From: Granulibacter bethesdensis CGDNIH1
Lineage (GTDB): Bacteria; Pseudomonadota; Alphaproteobacteria; Acetobacterales; Acetobacteraceae
Reading direction: 5' to 3'
Assembly (NCBI RefSeq): GCF_000014285.2
Contig: NC_008343.2
Location: forward strand, 2,094,501 to 2,158,500
Length of the DNA stretch: 64,000 nucleotides
The notes below the pieces were generated by a model that saw only the letters and a program-made list of their open reading frames with translations, did no database searches and had not been told where the DNA came from. This document shows positions 18,142-27,424 of this stretch, one piece after another (the stretch's first letter is position 1; the number at the start of each line of letters is the position of its first letter). A program made the translations under genes and the position numbers.

Positions 18142-19107
18142 ATGCTCATGACCGATAAACCCTCCCTGCGCATCCTGCTGGCTGGCCCGCGCGGCTTCTG
18201 CGCCGGTGTCGATCGCGCCATCCGCGTGGTGGAGGAAGCCCTGAAGCGCTATGGCGCGCCGGTTTATGTCCGTCATGAAATCGTCCATAACCGCTATGTC
18301 GTCGAAAGCCTTGAAAAGAAAGGCGCCATCTTCGTCGAGGAGCTGGAGGAAGTGCCGCCGCATGCCCATGTGGTTTTCTCCGCCCATGGGGTGCCGAAAT
18401 CCGTACCCGCCGATGCCGAGGCGCGCGATCTGTCCTATCTGGATGCCACCTGTCCGCTGGTCAGCAAAGTCCATCGGGAGGCCGAGCGCCACTATGCCGG
18501 GGGCGGTGCCGATTCCCTGCATATTCTGATGATCGGCCATGCCGGACATCCGGAAGTGGTCGGCACTATGGGCCAGCTCCCCCCCGGTGCCATGACGCTG
18601 GTGCAGAATGCGGAAGAGGCTGAAGCCGTTCAGCCGCAGGATCCGCACAAGCTGGCCTTTATCACCCAGACGACCCTGTCCGTGGATGATACGGCCGAGA
18701 TCGTCGCCGTGCTGCGTCGCCGCTTCCCGGATATCGAGGGGCCGAAGCGCGAGGATATCTGCTATGCCACCACCAACCGGCAGGCTGCCGTCAAGGCAAT
18801 TGCCGAGGATTCCGATCTGGTGCTGGTCATCGGCAGCCCCAACTCCTCCAACAGCCAGCGCCTGCGGGAAGTGGCGGAACGCGCCGGTGCGCCGCGCGCT
18901 ATTCTGCTGCCCAATGCCAGTGCGCTGGACTGGACCGTACTGAACGGCGTCAACTGCGTCGGGATCAGCGCCGGAGCCTCCGCTCCCGAGTTGCTGGTTG
19001 ACGAGCTGCTGGACCGGCTGAGCGAACGCTATCATCTGGATATTGAAGAACGCCGCGTGACCCGTGAGGATGTGGTGTTCAAGCTGCCTGCGCCCCTGTG
19101 CGACTGA
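18142..19107 (+). CDS. ispH: 4-hydroxy-3-methylbut-2-enyl diphosphate reductase
   Basis: The last enzyme of the MEP isoprenoid pathway, converting HMBPP to IPP and DMAPP with a 4Fe-4S cluster. The three cluster cysteines are in [24 protein letters not shown] and [15 protein letters not shown]. The catalytic Glu region is in [12 protein letters not shown], and the [10 protein letters not shown] loop that binds diphosphate is intact. 321 residues, normal length. ATGs at 18142 and 18148 are both possible. The gene upstream of thrB encodes an unrelated pathway; the two are separated by 104 bases with hairpins. Confidence 0.97.
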   Translation: MLMTDKPSLRILLAGPRGFCAGVDRAIRVVEEALKRYGAPVYVRHEIVHNRYVVESLEKKGAIFVEELEEVPPHAHVVFSAHGVPKSVPADAEARDLSYLDATCPLVSKVHREAERHYAGGGADSLHILMIGHAGHPEVVGTMGQLPPGAMTLVQNAEEAEAVQPQDPHKLAFITQTTLSVDDTAEIVAVLRRRFPDIEGPKREDICYATTNRQAAVKAIAEDSDLVLVIGSPNSSNSQRLREVAERAGAPRAILLPNASALDWTVLNGVNCVGISAGASAPELLVDELLDRLSERYHLDIEERRVTREDVVFKLPAPLCD

Positions 19108-19146
19108 ACGCCATCCGATCCCGCCTGCATTAAATTCTTCTCCTCG

Positions 19147-19197
19147 GGGTATGGCATACCATACCCTGTAACCCTTCCTATTTCTCTCCTGTTACAG
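19147..19197 (+). other. Two adjacent hairpins between ispH and thrB
   Basis: GGGTATGG / CCATACCC (19147-19166, loop CATA), then CTGTAAC / GTTACAG (19166-19172 and 19191-19197, loop 18). They lie between the ispH stop and the thrB start; the first lacks a T run. They could be an RNA leader or a processing site; no riboswitch class is recognised. Confidence 0.4.
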
Positions 19198-19211
19198 GCC
19201 GCACCGCACCC

Positions 19212-20171
19212 ATGGCCGTCTATACTGAAGTCACCGATGAGGCGCTGGCCGCGTTTCTGGCTGAATACGATATCGGCACCGCCGTGGCCTTTCGCGGAAT
19301 CGCGGAAGGGGTAGAGAACAGCAATTACGTGCTGCGTACTACAGGCGGCGACTACATCCTGACGCTGTACGAAAAACGGGTGGATCCGAACGATCTGCCT
19401 TGGTTTCTCGGATTGATGGAGCATCTGGCTGCACGGGGCATCACCTGCCCCCAGCCGGTGCGGGGCCGGGATGGGCAGGCCCTGCGCATGCTCTGCGGCC
19501 GCCACGCCGCCATAACCGGCTTCCTGCCCGGCGTTTGGCCACGCAAGGTGCAGGTCGCACATTGTCATCCCGTCGGAGAGGTATTGGCGAAACTGCATGA
19601 AGCCGGAGCAGATTATGCGCCGACTCGCCTCAATGCGCTGGGACCTGAAGGCTGGCCTCCCCTGCTGGCCATCTGCCGCAGCCGTGCCGATGAAATCTCC
19701 CCCGGTCTGGGCGAGGAACTACAGAAGGCGCTGGACCGCGTGCTGACGGCATGGCCGTCTGATCTGCCGGCCGGCCATATCCATGCCGATCTGTTTCCCG
19801 ACAATGTATTTTTTCTGGATGACAGGCTTTCGGGCGTGATCGACTTTTATTTTGCCGCCACCGATGCTCTGGCATACGACATAGCCATTGCCCTGAACGC
19901 CTGGTGCTTCGAAAGCGATCATGCCTACAATATCACCAAAGGCAGCGCCCTGCTGCGTGGCTATAATGCCATCCGTACGCTGACGGAGGCAGAAAAAGCC
20001 GCTTTACCGGTCCTGTGTCAGGGAGCCGCGCTGCGTTTTGCACTGACACGTCTGTTCGACTGGCTGAACACACCTCCGGGTGCCATGGTGACGCGCAAAG
20101 ACCCCATGGACTACGTCCATCGCCTGCGTTTCCATCTCTCTGCTCCCAATGCAGGTGCTTATGGCCTCTGA
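19212..20171 (+). CDS. thrB: Homoserine kinase, ThrB2 (APH-fold) type
   Basis: Phosphorylates homoserine in threonine synthesis. It belongs to the aminoglycoside phosphotransferase-like form common in alphaproteobacteria rather than the GHMP form. Motifs: the nucleotide lysine in YILTLYEKR, and the Brenner motif [13 protein letters not shown] with the catalytic Asp and Asn, followed by GVIDFYFA with the magnesium Asp. 319 residues, normal. It overlaps or abuts rnhA downstream, as in many alphaproteobacteria (ispH-thrB-rnhA is a known order). Confidence 0.93.
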   Translation: MAVYTEVTDEALAAFLAEYDIGTAVAFRGIAEGVENSNYVLRTTGGDYILTLYEKRVDPNDLPWFLGLMEHLAARGITCPQPVRGRDGQALRMLCGRHAAITGFLPGVWPRKVQVAHCHPVGEVLAKLHEAGADYAPTRLNALGPEGWPPLLAICRSRADEISPGLGEELQKALDRVLTAWPSDLPAGHIHADLFPDNVFFLDDRLSGVIDFYFAATDALAYDIAIALNAWCFESDHAYNITKGSALLRGYNAIRTLTEAEKAALPVLCQGAALRFALTRLFDWLNTPPGAMVTRKDPMDYVHRLRFHLSAPNAGAYGL

Positions 20172-20634
20172 CCAAACCGCCATGGATACAATGCAGGGCG
20201 AGAGCAATATCGTCGAAATATGGACGGATGGGGGCTGCAAGCCCAATCCCGGTCCCGGCGGTTGGGCGGCGATCCTGCTCTATCGCGGCACCGAGAAGGA
20301 ACTCTCCGGTTTCGACCCCGAGACCACCAATAACCGGATGGAACTGACCGCCGCTGCCGCAGCACTGGAGGCCCTGACCCGGCCCTGCAAGGTGGTGCTG
20401 AACACCGACAGCGAATATGTGCGTAACGGCATTACCCGCTGGAAAGATGGCTGGGTGCGTCGTAACTGGCGCAATGCGTCGGGGGATCCCGTCGCCAACA
20501 TGGATCTGTGGCGACGCCTGCTGGATGCCGCGGCCCGCCATGAGATCGACTGGCGCTGGGTCCGGGGCCATGCCGGCAACCCGATGAACGAGCGGGCCGA
20601 TCAGCTGGCTACCAAAGCCCGTATGGAAGGCTGA
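20161..20634 (+). CDS. rnhA: Ribonuclease HI
   Basis: Degrades RNA in RNA-DNA hybrids. The catalytic acids are visible in [23 protein letters not shown] and NTDSEYV, and the C-terminal [15 protein letters not shown] supplies the flexible His and last Asp. The start is unclear: ATG 20149, 20161 and 20182 are in frame; 20161 has AGGTG just upstream. All overlap or follow thrB's stop at 20171 closely, so translation is probably coupled. Confidence 0.95.
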   Translation: MASDQTAMDTMQGESNIVEIWTDGGCKPNPGPGGWAAILLYRGTEKELSGFDPETTNNRMELTAAAAALEALTRPCKVVLNTDSEYVRNGITRWKDGWVRRNWRNASGDPVANMDLWRRLLDAAARHEIDWRWVRGHAGNPMNERADQLATKARMEG

Positions 20635-20643
20635 TCGCGGCGG

Positions 20644-21126
20644 CTACAGCACCGCCAGAATCTGCTCGGCCCGGCTGACATCGAAGCCACCCGGTGGTTC
20701 AATGGCCAGATGGGTGACAACCCCTTTCTCCACCACCATCGCAAAACGCTGGCTGCGCACGCCTAATCCCCGTGCTGTCAGGTCCAGCTCCAGCCCCAGC
20801 GCCCGGGTCAGCACGGCGCTGCCATCGGCGAGCATCAGGATACGCTCCTCAACGCCCTGCTCTTTGGCCCAAGCGCCCATCACGAACGGATCATTGACGG
20901 ACAGGCAGGCAATGATATCGACACCCTTCTGCTGAAAGGCTTCAAGAGCATTGAGATAACCGGGCAGGTGTTTCGCGCTGCATGTCGGCGTAAAAGCACC
21001 CGGCACGGCGAACAGAACCACTTTCTTATCCGCAAACAGCGTTCCGGTCTCCACCTCCTTGGGACCGTCCGGCGTCGAGGCCATGATTTTGATGGCCGGA
21101 AAGACATCACCCGTTTTGATCGTCAT
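20644..21126 (-). CDS. Peroxiredoxin of the Prx5 family
   Basis: A 160-residue thiol peroxidase reducing hydrogen peroxide and alkyl hydroperoxides. The peroxidatic cysteine is in PGAFTPTCSAKHLPGY, the hallmark of Prx5/AhpE-like enzymes. The MTIKTGD N-terminus matches the usual start of the family, hence ATG 21126 rather than in-frame starts at 21144 or 21165. No resolving cysteine is obvious, since the only other Cys is in ACLSVND. The reductant is probably glutathione/glutaredoxin by analogy. Convergent with rnhA. Confidence 0.92.
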   Translation of the reverse strand: MTIKTGDVFPAIKIMASTPDGPKEVETGTLFADKKVVLFAVPGAFTPTCSAKHLPGYLNALEAFQQKGVDIIACLSVNDPFVMGAWAKEQGVEERILMLADGSAVLTRALGLELDLTARGLGVRSQRFAMVVEKGVVTHLAIEPPGGFDVSRAEQILAVL

Positions 21127-21334
21127 ACCTGCTTTCAATCCCATGGTCATTGATCGATGCGACAAGAAATCCCGGCGGCCCTCTCGGCCTGCGGAATCCC
21201 TGTTTTACGTCCGGTCTACAGAAGCGCAGAAGCAGCCTGTCTGCCAGCAAAATCGGCTCCAGCCCAGTTTGGGCAGACAATCTGGACTGATTGATGAATA
21301 GCATATCTCAACCTGTCGCTTGCAGGATTGGCCA

Positions 21335-21347
21335 AGATTGACAATCT
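21335..21347. repeat. Short palindrome before the YqgE gene
   Basis: AGATTG-A-CAATCT, perfect over 13 bases, ending eight bases before the start codon at 21355. Possible operator or ribosome-site structure; weak evidence. Confidence 0.25.
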
Positions 21348-21354
21348 ATAGGGC

Positions 21355-21969
21355 ATGAAAGACGAACAGCCCTCCCCTGATGACAACACCAAGCCGTCCG
21401 TTGCGACAGCGGATACGCTTTCTTTGGCTGGACAGCTTCTGATCGCCATGCCCGGCATGGAGGATGAGCGCTTTACGCGGAGTGTTATCTACCTCTGCGC
21501 CCATTCCGGTGAGGGGGCGATGGGCATCATTATCAACCGCCCGGTCGATAAGCCGCGTTTTGATGATCTGCTCAGTCAGCTGGATACGCCACCTGCACCG
21601 CCGATCCGCCGGATTGAGGTCATGGAAGGCGGTCCGATGGAAAGCGGACGCGGTTTTGTACTCCATACTGCCGATTGGTCGGGCGAAGGAACGTTGCCGG
21701 TCCAGAACGGCCTGTCCCTGACCGCCAGTCTGGATGTGCTGAAAGCCATCGCCACCGGTGACGGGCCGAGTCATGGTTTTCTGGCACTGGGCTATGCCAG
21801 CTGGACCGCAGGACAGCTTGAGCGTGAATTGCAACAGAATGCATGGCTGTCTGCGCCAGCCAACCAGACGCTGATTTTCGAGACCGGTCCGGGGGACAGA
21901 TGGAAAGGCGCCATGGCCCAGCTAAAGATTGATCCCAACCTGCTCTCTACCGAGGCAGGGCACGCCTGA
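21355..21969 (+). CDS. YqgE/AlgH family protein
   Basis: 204 residues of the conserved UPF0301 family. Family features: LAGQLLIAMPGMEDERFTRSV near residue 22, then GAMGIIINRPV, EGGPMESGRGFVLH, and FLALGYASWTAGQLERE. It is a cytoplasmic protein of unknown biochemical role; AlgH affects alginate production in Pseudomonas. About 20 polar residues precede the domain. It stands alone, convergent with the HAD/pyrD pair. Confidence 0.92.
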   Translation: MKDEQPSPDDNTKPSVATADTLSLAGQLLIAMPGMEDERFTRSVIYLCAHSGEGAMGIIINRPVDKPRFDDLLSQLDTPPAPPIRRIEVMEGGPMESGRGFVLHTADWSGEGTLPVQNGLSLTASLDVLKAIATGDGPSHGFLALGYASWTAGQLERELQQNAWLSAPANQTLIFETGPGDRWKGAMAQLKIDPNLLSTEAGHA

Positions 21970-21999
21970 AGTGATCATGGCGCAAAGCCGGAAACTTTC

Positions 22000-22866
22000 T
22001 TACCAGTTGAAACGCGCCGTCATATAACGCGGTGCGTGCTCAGCCTGCTCAAGGACTGAAACGGCCCCTTCGTGCAGGCTGTCGCTATGGGCAGCAACCT
22101 CCTGCCAATGGATGCCGCCCAGAACCCAGCACGCATCCAGCCCGGCGGCACGGGCGCCTGCCATATCCGTGGCCAGCGAGTCACCGATGGCCACGGCATT
22201 TCCCCTCTCACAGCCAAGCGCAGCCATGACCGGCTCATAGACAGTCGCATCAGGCTTGCCGACGGAGCGCACGATTCCGCCAATCTCCGTATAGCGCCTG
22301 GCCAGCGCACCGGCGCAGAGAATGGCGACGCCACCTTTGATGACTTTCATATCCGGATTGGCGCAGACCATCGGCAGCCCTGCCGCAAGACAGGCGGCAA
22401 GCTCGGCCTCGAATGGTTCGAGACTGGTTGGATCACGATGATCATCCGGGCCGGTATTCAGACAGAATTCAGCCTGAGCGGGCGATGAGACCGGATCAAG
22501 CCCGCTTCCCTCCAACAGGTTGCGATCCCGCTCCGGCCCCAGATGATACACACGCCGACCGAGAGCAGCGAAAAACGGATCATGCCGGGTCACAAGCAGA
22601 TCATAGGTGACCTCTCCGCTGGTCACGATCCCGTCATAGAGATCATCCCCTACCCCCAGCACACGAAGTGCAGCGGCGGCAGAAGCGGCCCGCCGCGGAG
22701 CATTGGACAGCAGCACGATCCGCTTGCCGGCCTGCTTCAGCCGCCTCAGTGCCTCCAGTGCTCCCGGGTAAGGGGCCAGACCATCATGGATCACTCCCCA
22801 GAGATCGACGACAAACCCCTGATAGCGCTCTGCCAGCGGCGCGATACCGTCCAGATACAGCGTCAC
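22000..22866 (-). CDS. HAD superfamily subfamily IIA hydrolase
   Basis: 288 residues of the haloacid dehalogenase superfamily, class IIA (NagD-like, the TIGR01459 type of alphaproteobacteria). Motif I is VVDLWGVIHDG; the first Asp is the nucleophile. Motif II is LLSNAPR. The lysine is in SVGKPD, and the final acid motif is AIGDSLATDMAGA. Substrate is probably a sugar phosphate or nucleotide; unknown. Its ATG overlaps the pyrD stop in an ATGA arrangement, so it is the second gene of a pyrD operon. Confidence 0.9.
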   Translation of the reverse strand: MTLYLDGIAPLAERYQGFVVDLWGVIHDGLAPYPGALEALRRLKQAGKRIVLLSNAPRRAASAAAALRVLGVGDDLYDGIVTSGEVTYDLLVTRHDPFFAALGRRVYHLGPERDRNLLEGSGLDPVSSPAQAEFCLNTGPDDHRDPTSLEPFEAELAACLAAGLPMVCANPDMKVIKGGVAILCAGALARRYTEIGGIVRSVGKPDATVYEPVMAALGCERGNAVAIGDSLATDMAGARAAGLDACWVLGGIHWQEVAAHSDSLHEGAVSVLEQAEHAPRYMTARFNW

Positions 22867-23939
22867 AGGACCATACCCTGCAAGGCTTTACCTCTGGCTG
22901 CGGCAATATCCCGATAGCCTCGTTCCTCCAGCAATGCCTGCGTTTCCTTCAGGATACGCGGCAACAGAGACGGCCCCTGCAAGGCAAAGGCGGAATAAAG
23001 CTGCACCATGGTCGCTCCATGCTCGATCTTGGCGAGCAGATCGGCACCACTGGCAACCCCCCCGCATCCCACCAGCGTCAGACGACCGGGGGCCAATTGT
23101 TCGCTCAGCAGCGCGGCACGGCCCAGCATTCTGGTGGAGGTTGCCAGCAAAGGTCTGCCGGATAAACCGCCCGCCTCCTCCGCATACGGGCTGCGCAACC
23201 CTGCGGGACGGGCAATCGTCGTATTGGAGATGATCAGACCATCAACCCCGGCCGCGATACAGCATCGCACCACTCCCTCCAGCCCTTCATCAGACAGGTC
23301 GGGCGCGATCTTGACCAGCAGAGGTGGCCTCTGCGGCACGGCACGGTTAATGGAGGCCAGAATAGCGGCCAGCTTTTCCTCTCCTTGCAGATCTCGCAGA
23401 CCGGGCGTGTTGGGGGAGGAGATATTGACGGTGATCGTATCGGCATAAGGGGCGACTGCTGCTGCCAGTTCGGCGTAATCAGTCTCCGGTTTGGCTCCCT
23501 CCTTGTTGATGCCGATATTTGCACCGATCGGCGCCGGATGATGCTTCAACCGCTTCAGGCGGTTCAGAAAAACCGCAATCCCGTCATTGTTGAAACCCAT
23601 CCGATTGATAACCGCCCGATCTTCGCGCAGACGGAACAAACGCGGGCGTGGATTGCCTGATTGTGGGCGTGGAGTAACAGTCCCGGCCTCCACCCAGGCA
23701 AAGCCCAGACGCAGCAGCGGCAGGACGACACGGGCGTTTTTATCAAATCCTGCCGCCAGACCCAGTGGATGGGCAAAACGCCGGCCGAATGCGGACACAG
23801 CCAGCCGCGGATCATCCGGCATGCTCTGCCGCCCGGCCAGACCAAGCGACAGGGCGCGCAGCCCCCATTCATGAGCATGCTCCGCATCCATACGACGCAA
23901 TGCGGCAAATCCGGCCTGGCGGAGAAGATTAGTCAACAT
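22863..23939 (-). CDS. pyrD: Dihydroorotate dehydrogenase (quinone), class 2
   Basis: Oxidises dihydroorotate to orotate in pyrimidine synthesis, passing electrons to membrane quinone. 358 residues. The N-terminal helical extension for membrane contact is present (LLRQAGFAALRRMD). FMN contacts and the class 2 catalytic serine lie in NISSPNTPGLRDLQ; other family blocks are GFDKNARV, NRMGFNNDG and LVGCGGVASGADLLAKI. The HAD gene overlaps its 3' end by four bases. The promoter should lie in 23940-24100, shared with the divergent small gene at 24111. Confidence 0.96.
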   Translation of the reverse strand: MLTNLLRQAGFAALRRMDAEHAHEWGLRALSLGLAGRQSMPDDPRLAVSAFGRRFAHPLGLAAGFDKNARVVLPLLRLGFAWVEAGTVTPRPQSGNPRPRLFRLREDRAVINRMGFNNDGIAVFLNRLKRLKHHPAPIGANIGINKEGAKPETDYAELAAAVAPYADTITVNISSPNTPGLRDLQGEEKLAAILASINRAVPQRPPLLVKIAPDLSDEGLEGVVRCCIAAGVDGLIISNTTIARPAGLRSPYAEEAGGLSGRPLLATSTRMLGRAALLSEQLAPGRLTLVGCGGVASGADLLAKIEHGATMVQLYSAFALQGPSLLPRILKETQALLEERGYRDIAAARGKALQGMVL

Positions 23940-24110
23940 GATCCGCTTCTGCCGGAAAGCGGCCTGTCAGGAAAGAGGGACATGCGGCAACATTGTCCTC
24001 CCAGCCAGTGGCCCACCCAGCCAGAAGATCGTTTGCATCCTATATCTGATGGGATGTTTTCATCATTCACACCCTTGCATTGAACAGCATAGAAGTGGCT
24101 ATTCAACGGC

Positions 24111-24347
24111 ATGAGCCAGGCCTCTTCCTTTGTCTATAACGAACCCTATCTGGAAACCTGCTGCCGTTCCGCGCTCCACCGGCTGAGCCTGAGCGGAGCA
24201 GCGGGGCGGCCGGACGGGCTGAAGGACGGGGCCTGTCTCCATCGCCTGCAGGCGATGGGCCTGGCACAGCAGGAAAAAGATGGACAGTTTCGGATCACTC
24301 ACGAAGGCGTCACCCGCCATAATAGTGAAGTGCTGAAACGACGCTGA
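24111..24347 (+). CDS. Small conserved-looking hypothetical protein
   Basis: 78 residues with no signal peptide or membrane segment. The pattern DGLKDGACLHRLQAMGLAQQEKDGQFRITHEGVTRHNSEVL reads like a winged-helix fragment: a helix, a second helix ending LQAMGLA, then a beta wing QFRITHEG. This looks like the small DNA-binding domains that separate substrates 'L..GLA...DG.y.iT..G'. Function unknown; it may be a transcription regulator. Divergent from pyrD and upstream of another regulator. Confidence 0.6.
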   Translation: MSQASSFVYNEPYLETCCRSALHRLSLSGAAGRPDGLKDGACLHRLQAMGLAQQEKDGQFRITHEGVTRHNSEVLKRR

Positions 24348-24373
24348 TTTTTATGCGTTCTGATTTTTATCAG
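24344..24373. repeat. Direct repeat and palindrome upstream of the S24-like regulator
   Basis: CTGATTTTTAT occurs twice (24344-24354 and 24360-24370), 16 bases apart, and the second copy forms CTGAT-TTTT-ATCAG (24360-24373). It overlaps the stop of the 78-residue gene and lies 73 bases before the regulator's start: a candidate autoregulatory operator. Confidence 0.45.
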
Positions 24374-24445
24374 TAACCGGACTTTCGAATTCTCTCTCCA
24401 GATCCAATCTGGTGGAATATCCCTGTCCAGAGCAGGACTTCCTAT

Positions 24446-25111
24446 ATGAAGCATGAGGATATCTGGCGCGCCATAGATACTCTGGCCGCCATCAAGGGCC
24501 TGTCGACCTCCGGCCTTGCCAGACGGGCAGGGCTGGATGCGACAACATTCAACTTGTCCAAACGGCAAATGCCGGATGGACGGCAACGCTGGCCAAGCAC
24601 GGAAAGTATTTCCAAAATTCTTGTTGCGACCGGTGAATCGCTGGGTGCCTTCACGTCTCTGGTCAATGGCGCCGAGACCCTTTCCGCAGACAGCGGACAA
24701 AACACCCACTATGGCCGGCGTATTCCGCTGTTCTCCCTGCCCGAATTACGGGATCTTCCGATCAAGGGTGAAGGGAACGCCTTGCCTTCCGCCCGGGATG
24801 AAACCAGCCTGCCGGATGTCGCAGACCGTGAAGCATATGGCATCGAAATCCACGATACCTCGCTGGCACCGCTTTTTCGAGAAGGGACCATCCTGATCGT
24901 CTCTCCCAATGCTCCGCTACGCCGAGGCGACAGGGTTATTGTTCGCCTGGCAGCCCATGACGGGGAACCATCCGAAACTGTTTTCGGTCATTTTCACAGA
25001 CGCTCGGCACGTTGGATGGACATTTCTTCGCTGAATGGCGACAAAGCTGAGCGGAGTATTTCTTTAACTTCACTGGTATGGATACACAGAATCGTGTGGG
25101 CCAGCCAATAG
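24446..25111 (+). CDS. HTH transcriptional regulator with S24/LexA-like C-terminal domain
   Basis: 221 residues. The N-terminal 70 residues hold a helix-turn-helix (GLSTSGLARRAGLDATTFNLSKR). The C-terminal half resembles the S24 peptidase domain of phage CI and LexA: EIHDTSLAPLFREG aligns with the serine motif GDSMAP, and the family end TSLVWIHRIVWASQ is intact. The catalytic lysine normally found after the VRL strand is replaced: the segment reads ETVFGHFHRR where relatives have a Lys. So self-cleavage looks unlikely. Probably a repressor; targets unknown. Confidence 0.8.
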   Translation: MKHEDIWRAIDTLAAIKGLSTSGLARRAGLDATTFNLSKRQMPDGRQRWPSTESISKILVATGESLGAFTSLVNGAETLSADSGQNTHYGRRIPLFSLPELRDLPIKGEGNALPSARDETSLPDVADREAYGIEIHDTSLAPLFREGTILIVSPNAPLRRGDRVIVRLAAHDGEPSETVFGHFHRRSARWMDISSLNGDKAERSISLTSLVWIHRIVWASQ

Positions 25112-25169
25112 GAAGTGGTTACAGAATGACACTCCTTCACAAGGGGTCTCTTGAACCAAAGGCAGGGTC

Positions 25170-26138
25170 ATGGGTTTACTGGTAGACGGGGTCTGGAAAA
25201 CAGACTGGTATGATACCGCCTCCCATGATGGACGCTTCGAACGCGATGCATCCTCTTTCAGAAACAGTATTGACCCGGCTGGCCCTTTTCCACCTGAAAC
25301 GGGGCGTTATCACCTCTATGTTTCCCTTGCCTGCCCGTGGGCACACCGTACCCTGATCTACCGTGTGTTGAAGGGGCTGACGGAGGCTATTTCCGTTTCA
25401 GTTGTAAACTGGCTGATGGAAGATCACGGTTGGACTTTCGAACCGGGCGAAGCAACCATACCGGATACGCTTTACGGTGCAGACTATCTGCACCAGATCT
25501 ACACACGCGCGAAACCGGATTACTCCGGCCGGGTCACGGTGCCGGTGTTGTGGGACAAACAGCGCGAAACCATCGTGAACAACGAATCAGCGGAAATCAT
25601 CAGATTTTTTGATGATGCCTTTGATTCGGTTGCAAAATACCAGGTTCATTTCTACCCCCCTGAATACCGGGATGACATTGATGCGCTGAATGCGCGTATC
25701 TACGACACGGTCAATAATGGTGTTTACAAGGCTGGATTTGCCACGACCCAGCACGCCTATGAAGAAGCCGTATATCCGTTGTTCGCTACGCTGGACTGGC
25801 TGGAAGACCGCCTGTCCCGACAGAATTTTCTCTGTGGTAACCGCGTCACAGAAGCAGACTGGCGGCTGTTTACCACCCTGATCCGTTTCGATTCCGTCTA
25901 TGTGGGACATTTCAAGTGTAATATTCGTCGCCTGAGCGACTATCCGGAACTTCTGGATTATATGCGGGCGCTCTACCAAGTGCCGGGCATTGCCGATACG
26001 GTCAATTTTACCCACATCAAGCGGCATTATTACATGAGCCACCGAACCATTAACCCTTCCTGCATAGTACCGGCCGGCCCTGAGCTGCAACTGACGGTTC
26101 CAGCCCGGCGCGATGCGGCAGGAGCCATCAGACCGTGA
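25170..26138 (+). CDS. Glutathionyl-hydroquinone reductase (Xi-class GST)
   Basis: 322 residues of the YqjG/ECM4 family, which reduce glutathionyl-hydroquinones using glutathione. The catalytic cysteine is in LACPWAHRTLI (the CPWA motif of the Xi class), preceded by GRYHLYVS. The cis-Pro contact is in VTVPVLWD and glutathione binding in NNESAEIIR. The C-terminal helical domain has the SRQNFLCGNRVTEADWRLF block. First gene of an apparent three-gene operon: the next start (GTG 26135) overlaps its stop. Confidence 0.93.
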   Translation: MGLLVDGVWKTDWYDTASHDGRFERDASSFRNSIDPAGPFPPETGRYHLYVSLACPWAHRTLIYRVLKGLTEAISVSVVNWLMEDHGWTFEPGEATIPDTLYGADYLHQIYTRAKPDYSGRVTVPVLWDKQRETIVNNESAEIIRFFDDAFDSVAKYQVHFYPPEYRDDIDALNARIYDTVNNGVYKAGFATTQHAYEEAVYPLFATLDWLEDRLSRQNFLCGNRVTEADWRLFTTLIRFDSVYVGHFKCNIRRLSDYPELLDYMRALYQVPGIADTVNFTHIKRHYYMSHRTINPSCIVPAGPELQLTVPARRDAAGAIRP

Positions 26139-27421
26139 CAGCAACCGGGATCGGGGCAGGCCAGATTGACAGACTTGCCCTGAAAGACGCGCTTGAAAAC
26201 GCCATTCACGCAGCACCGGAGGATAAAAACCTTCTCCGCCGCTATTTCGATGTCCTGGGCGAGATTTCAGCAACCTATCAGGGGCCGCTGACGGTCCATC
26301 TGCCGGGCACTGCCCACGCAATTCGTATTCGGTGCGGAACGGATGACAGCGCCATTTGCCGGGGCATTTTCCTGGATGGCTGGTACGATCATGCCCTGCC
26401 CGCTTCACCGCGCCATATTCTGGATCTGGGCGCCCATGCAGGCTTTGCAGCGATCTATTTCGCGAACCGTTACCCTGATGCACATATTCTCTGTGTCGAG
26501 GCCGATACAGCCCATTATCGCGCCCTGCTGATGAACACCTTGCCTTACCCCGGGATTGCGCATCTGCATGGCGCAGTTTCCGCAGCGTCCGGCTGGGCCA
26601 GCCCCATGGATATCGGCAGGGACCGTCAATCCCGCGATGGGTGGCAACGTTTCACGGTGGAGGGGGAGACTCTCTCGGTTGGTGGCCAGCCATCCGGGGG
26701 GAAGCTGCGCGCCTATGGAATAAAGCAGATCCTGGATCAGTTCGGATGGCAAAGCGCCGACACCATCAAATGCGCCCTGTCAGGAGATGAGGCCGCCCTG
26801 TTTTCCGCTTCCACCTCCACATGGCTTGATTCAGTGACAACCCTGCTGATTTCGCGCCGCAAGGCCGACTCCCCCCTGGATGTTCTGAATGCCATGACCG
26901 ATGCCGAACTCTTTGAACCCGTTCAAGGAGAGGGCGTCACGATGCTCCGACGGCTGGGGGCTGGACATTCTGACTCCCGCCCTGCTCCGGTCAGGCTGAT
27001 TGAGACCGGAACGCTTCGACCCGTTCTATGGGATGGCACGGAACCTGCTCTGTCGCAGAGCGGTTTTCTGGATGATCAGGCCGTTCTGATCCAGGCTGGC
27101 CGCATGGGCGCCACCCCGACCAGCCTGACGATCAGACGCGATTTCAGCGGCCAAAGCCGGCTTGGCGGTATCATCGCCTCACCGGGTGATCCCGACAGCA
27201 TAGCCCAGTTGTCCATGACCATCAGGCGCGTCCGGGATCAGGCCGTTCTCCTTCAAAGCGAGCTGCGCCTGCCTGCAGGACAGCAAGCCACCTGGAATGC
27301 CGCCACCCCTCTGATGCAAGGTCTGCACGACATCCGGTTTTCACTGGAGAATGCGGCGGATTCCTCTCCCGACCAGTCGGCCTGCATCAGGCTGAGCCAT
27401 CTGATAGCGGATATAGCCTGA
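26135..27421 (+). CDS. FkbM-like SAM-dependent methyltransferase
   Basis: 428 residues. Residues about 90-260 form a Rossmann methyltransferase domain with motif I ILDLGAHAGFAAIYFA and the following strand HILCVEADTAHY, close to the FkbM family. The expected next acid region is not clear; IKCALSGDEAALF stands where FkbM proteins have a conserved KIDxEG, so it has drifted (C-A-L-S-G). The C-terminal 150 residues (from about 280) are predicted beta strands of no known family. The start GTG 26135 overlaps the upstream stop. The substrate is unknown and activity is uncertain because of the drifted motif. Confidence 0.65.
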   Translation: MTATGIGAGQIDRLALKDALENAIHAAPEDKNLLRRYFDVLGEISATYQGPLTVHLPGTAHAIRIRCGTDDSAICRGIFLDGWYDHALPASPRHILDLGAHAGFAAIYFANRYPDAHILCVEADTAHYRALLMNTLPYPGIAHLHGAVSAASGWASPMDIGRDRQSRDGWQRFTVEGETLSVGGQPSGGKLRAYGIKQILDQFGWQSADTIKCALSGDEAALFSASTSTWLDSVTTLLISRRKADSPLDVLNAMTDAELFEPVQGEGVTMLRRLGAGHSDSRPAPVRLIETGTLRPVLWDGTEPALSQSGFLDDQAVLIQAGRMGATPTSLTIRRDFSGQSRLGGIIASPGDPDSIAQLSMTIRRVRDQAVLLQSELRLPAGQQATWNAATPLMQGLHDIRFSLENAADSSPDQSACIRLSHLIADIA

Positions 27422-27424
27422 CCT

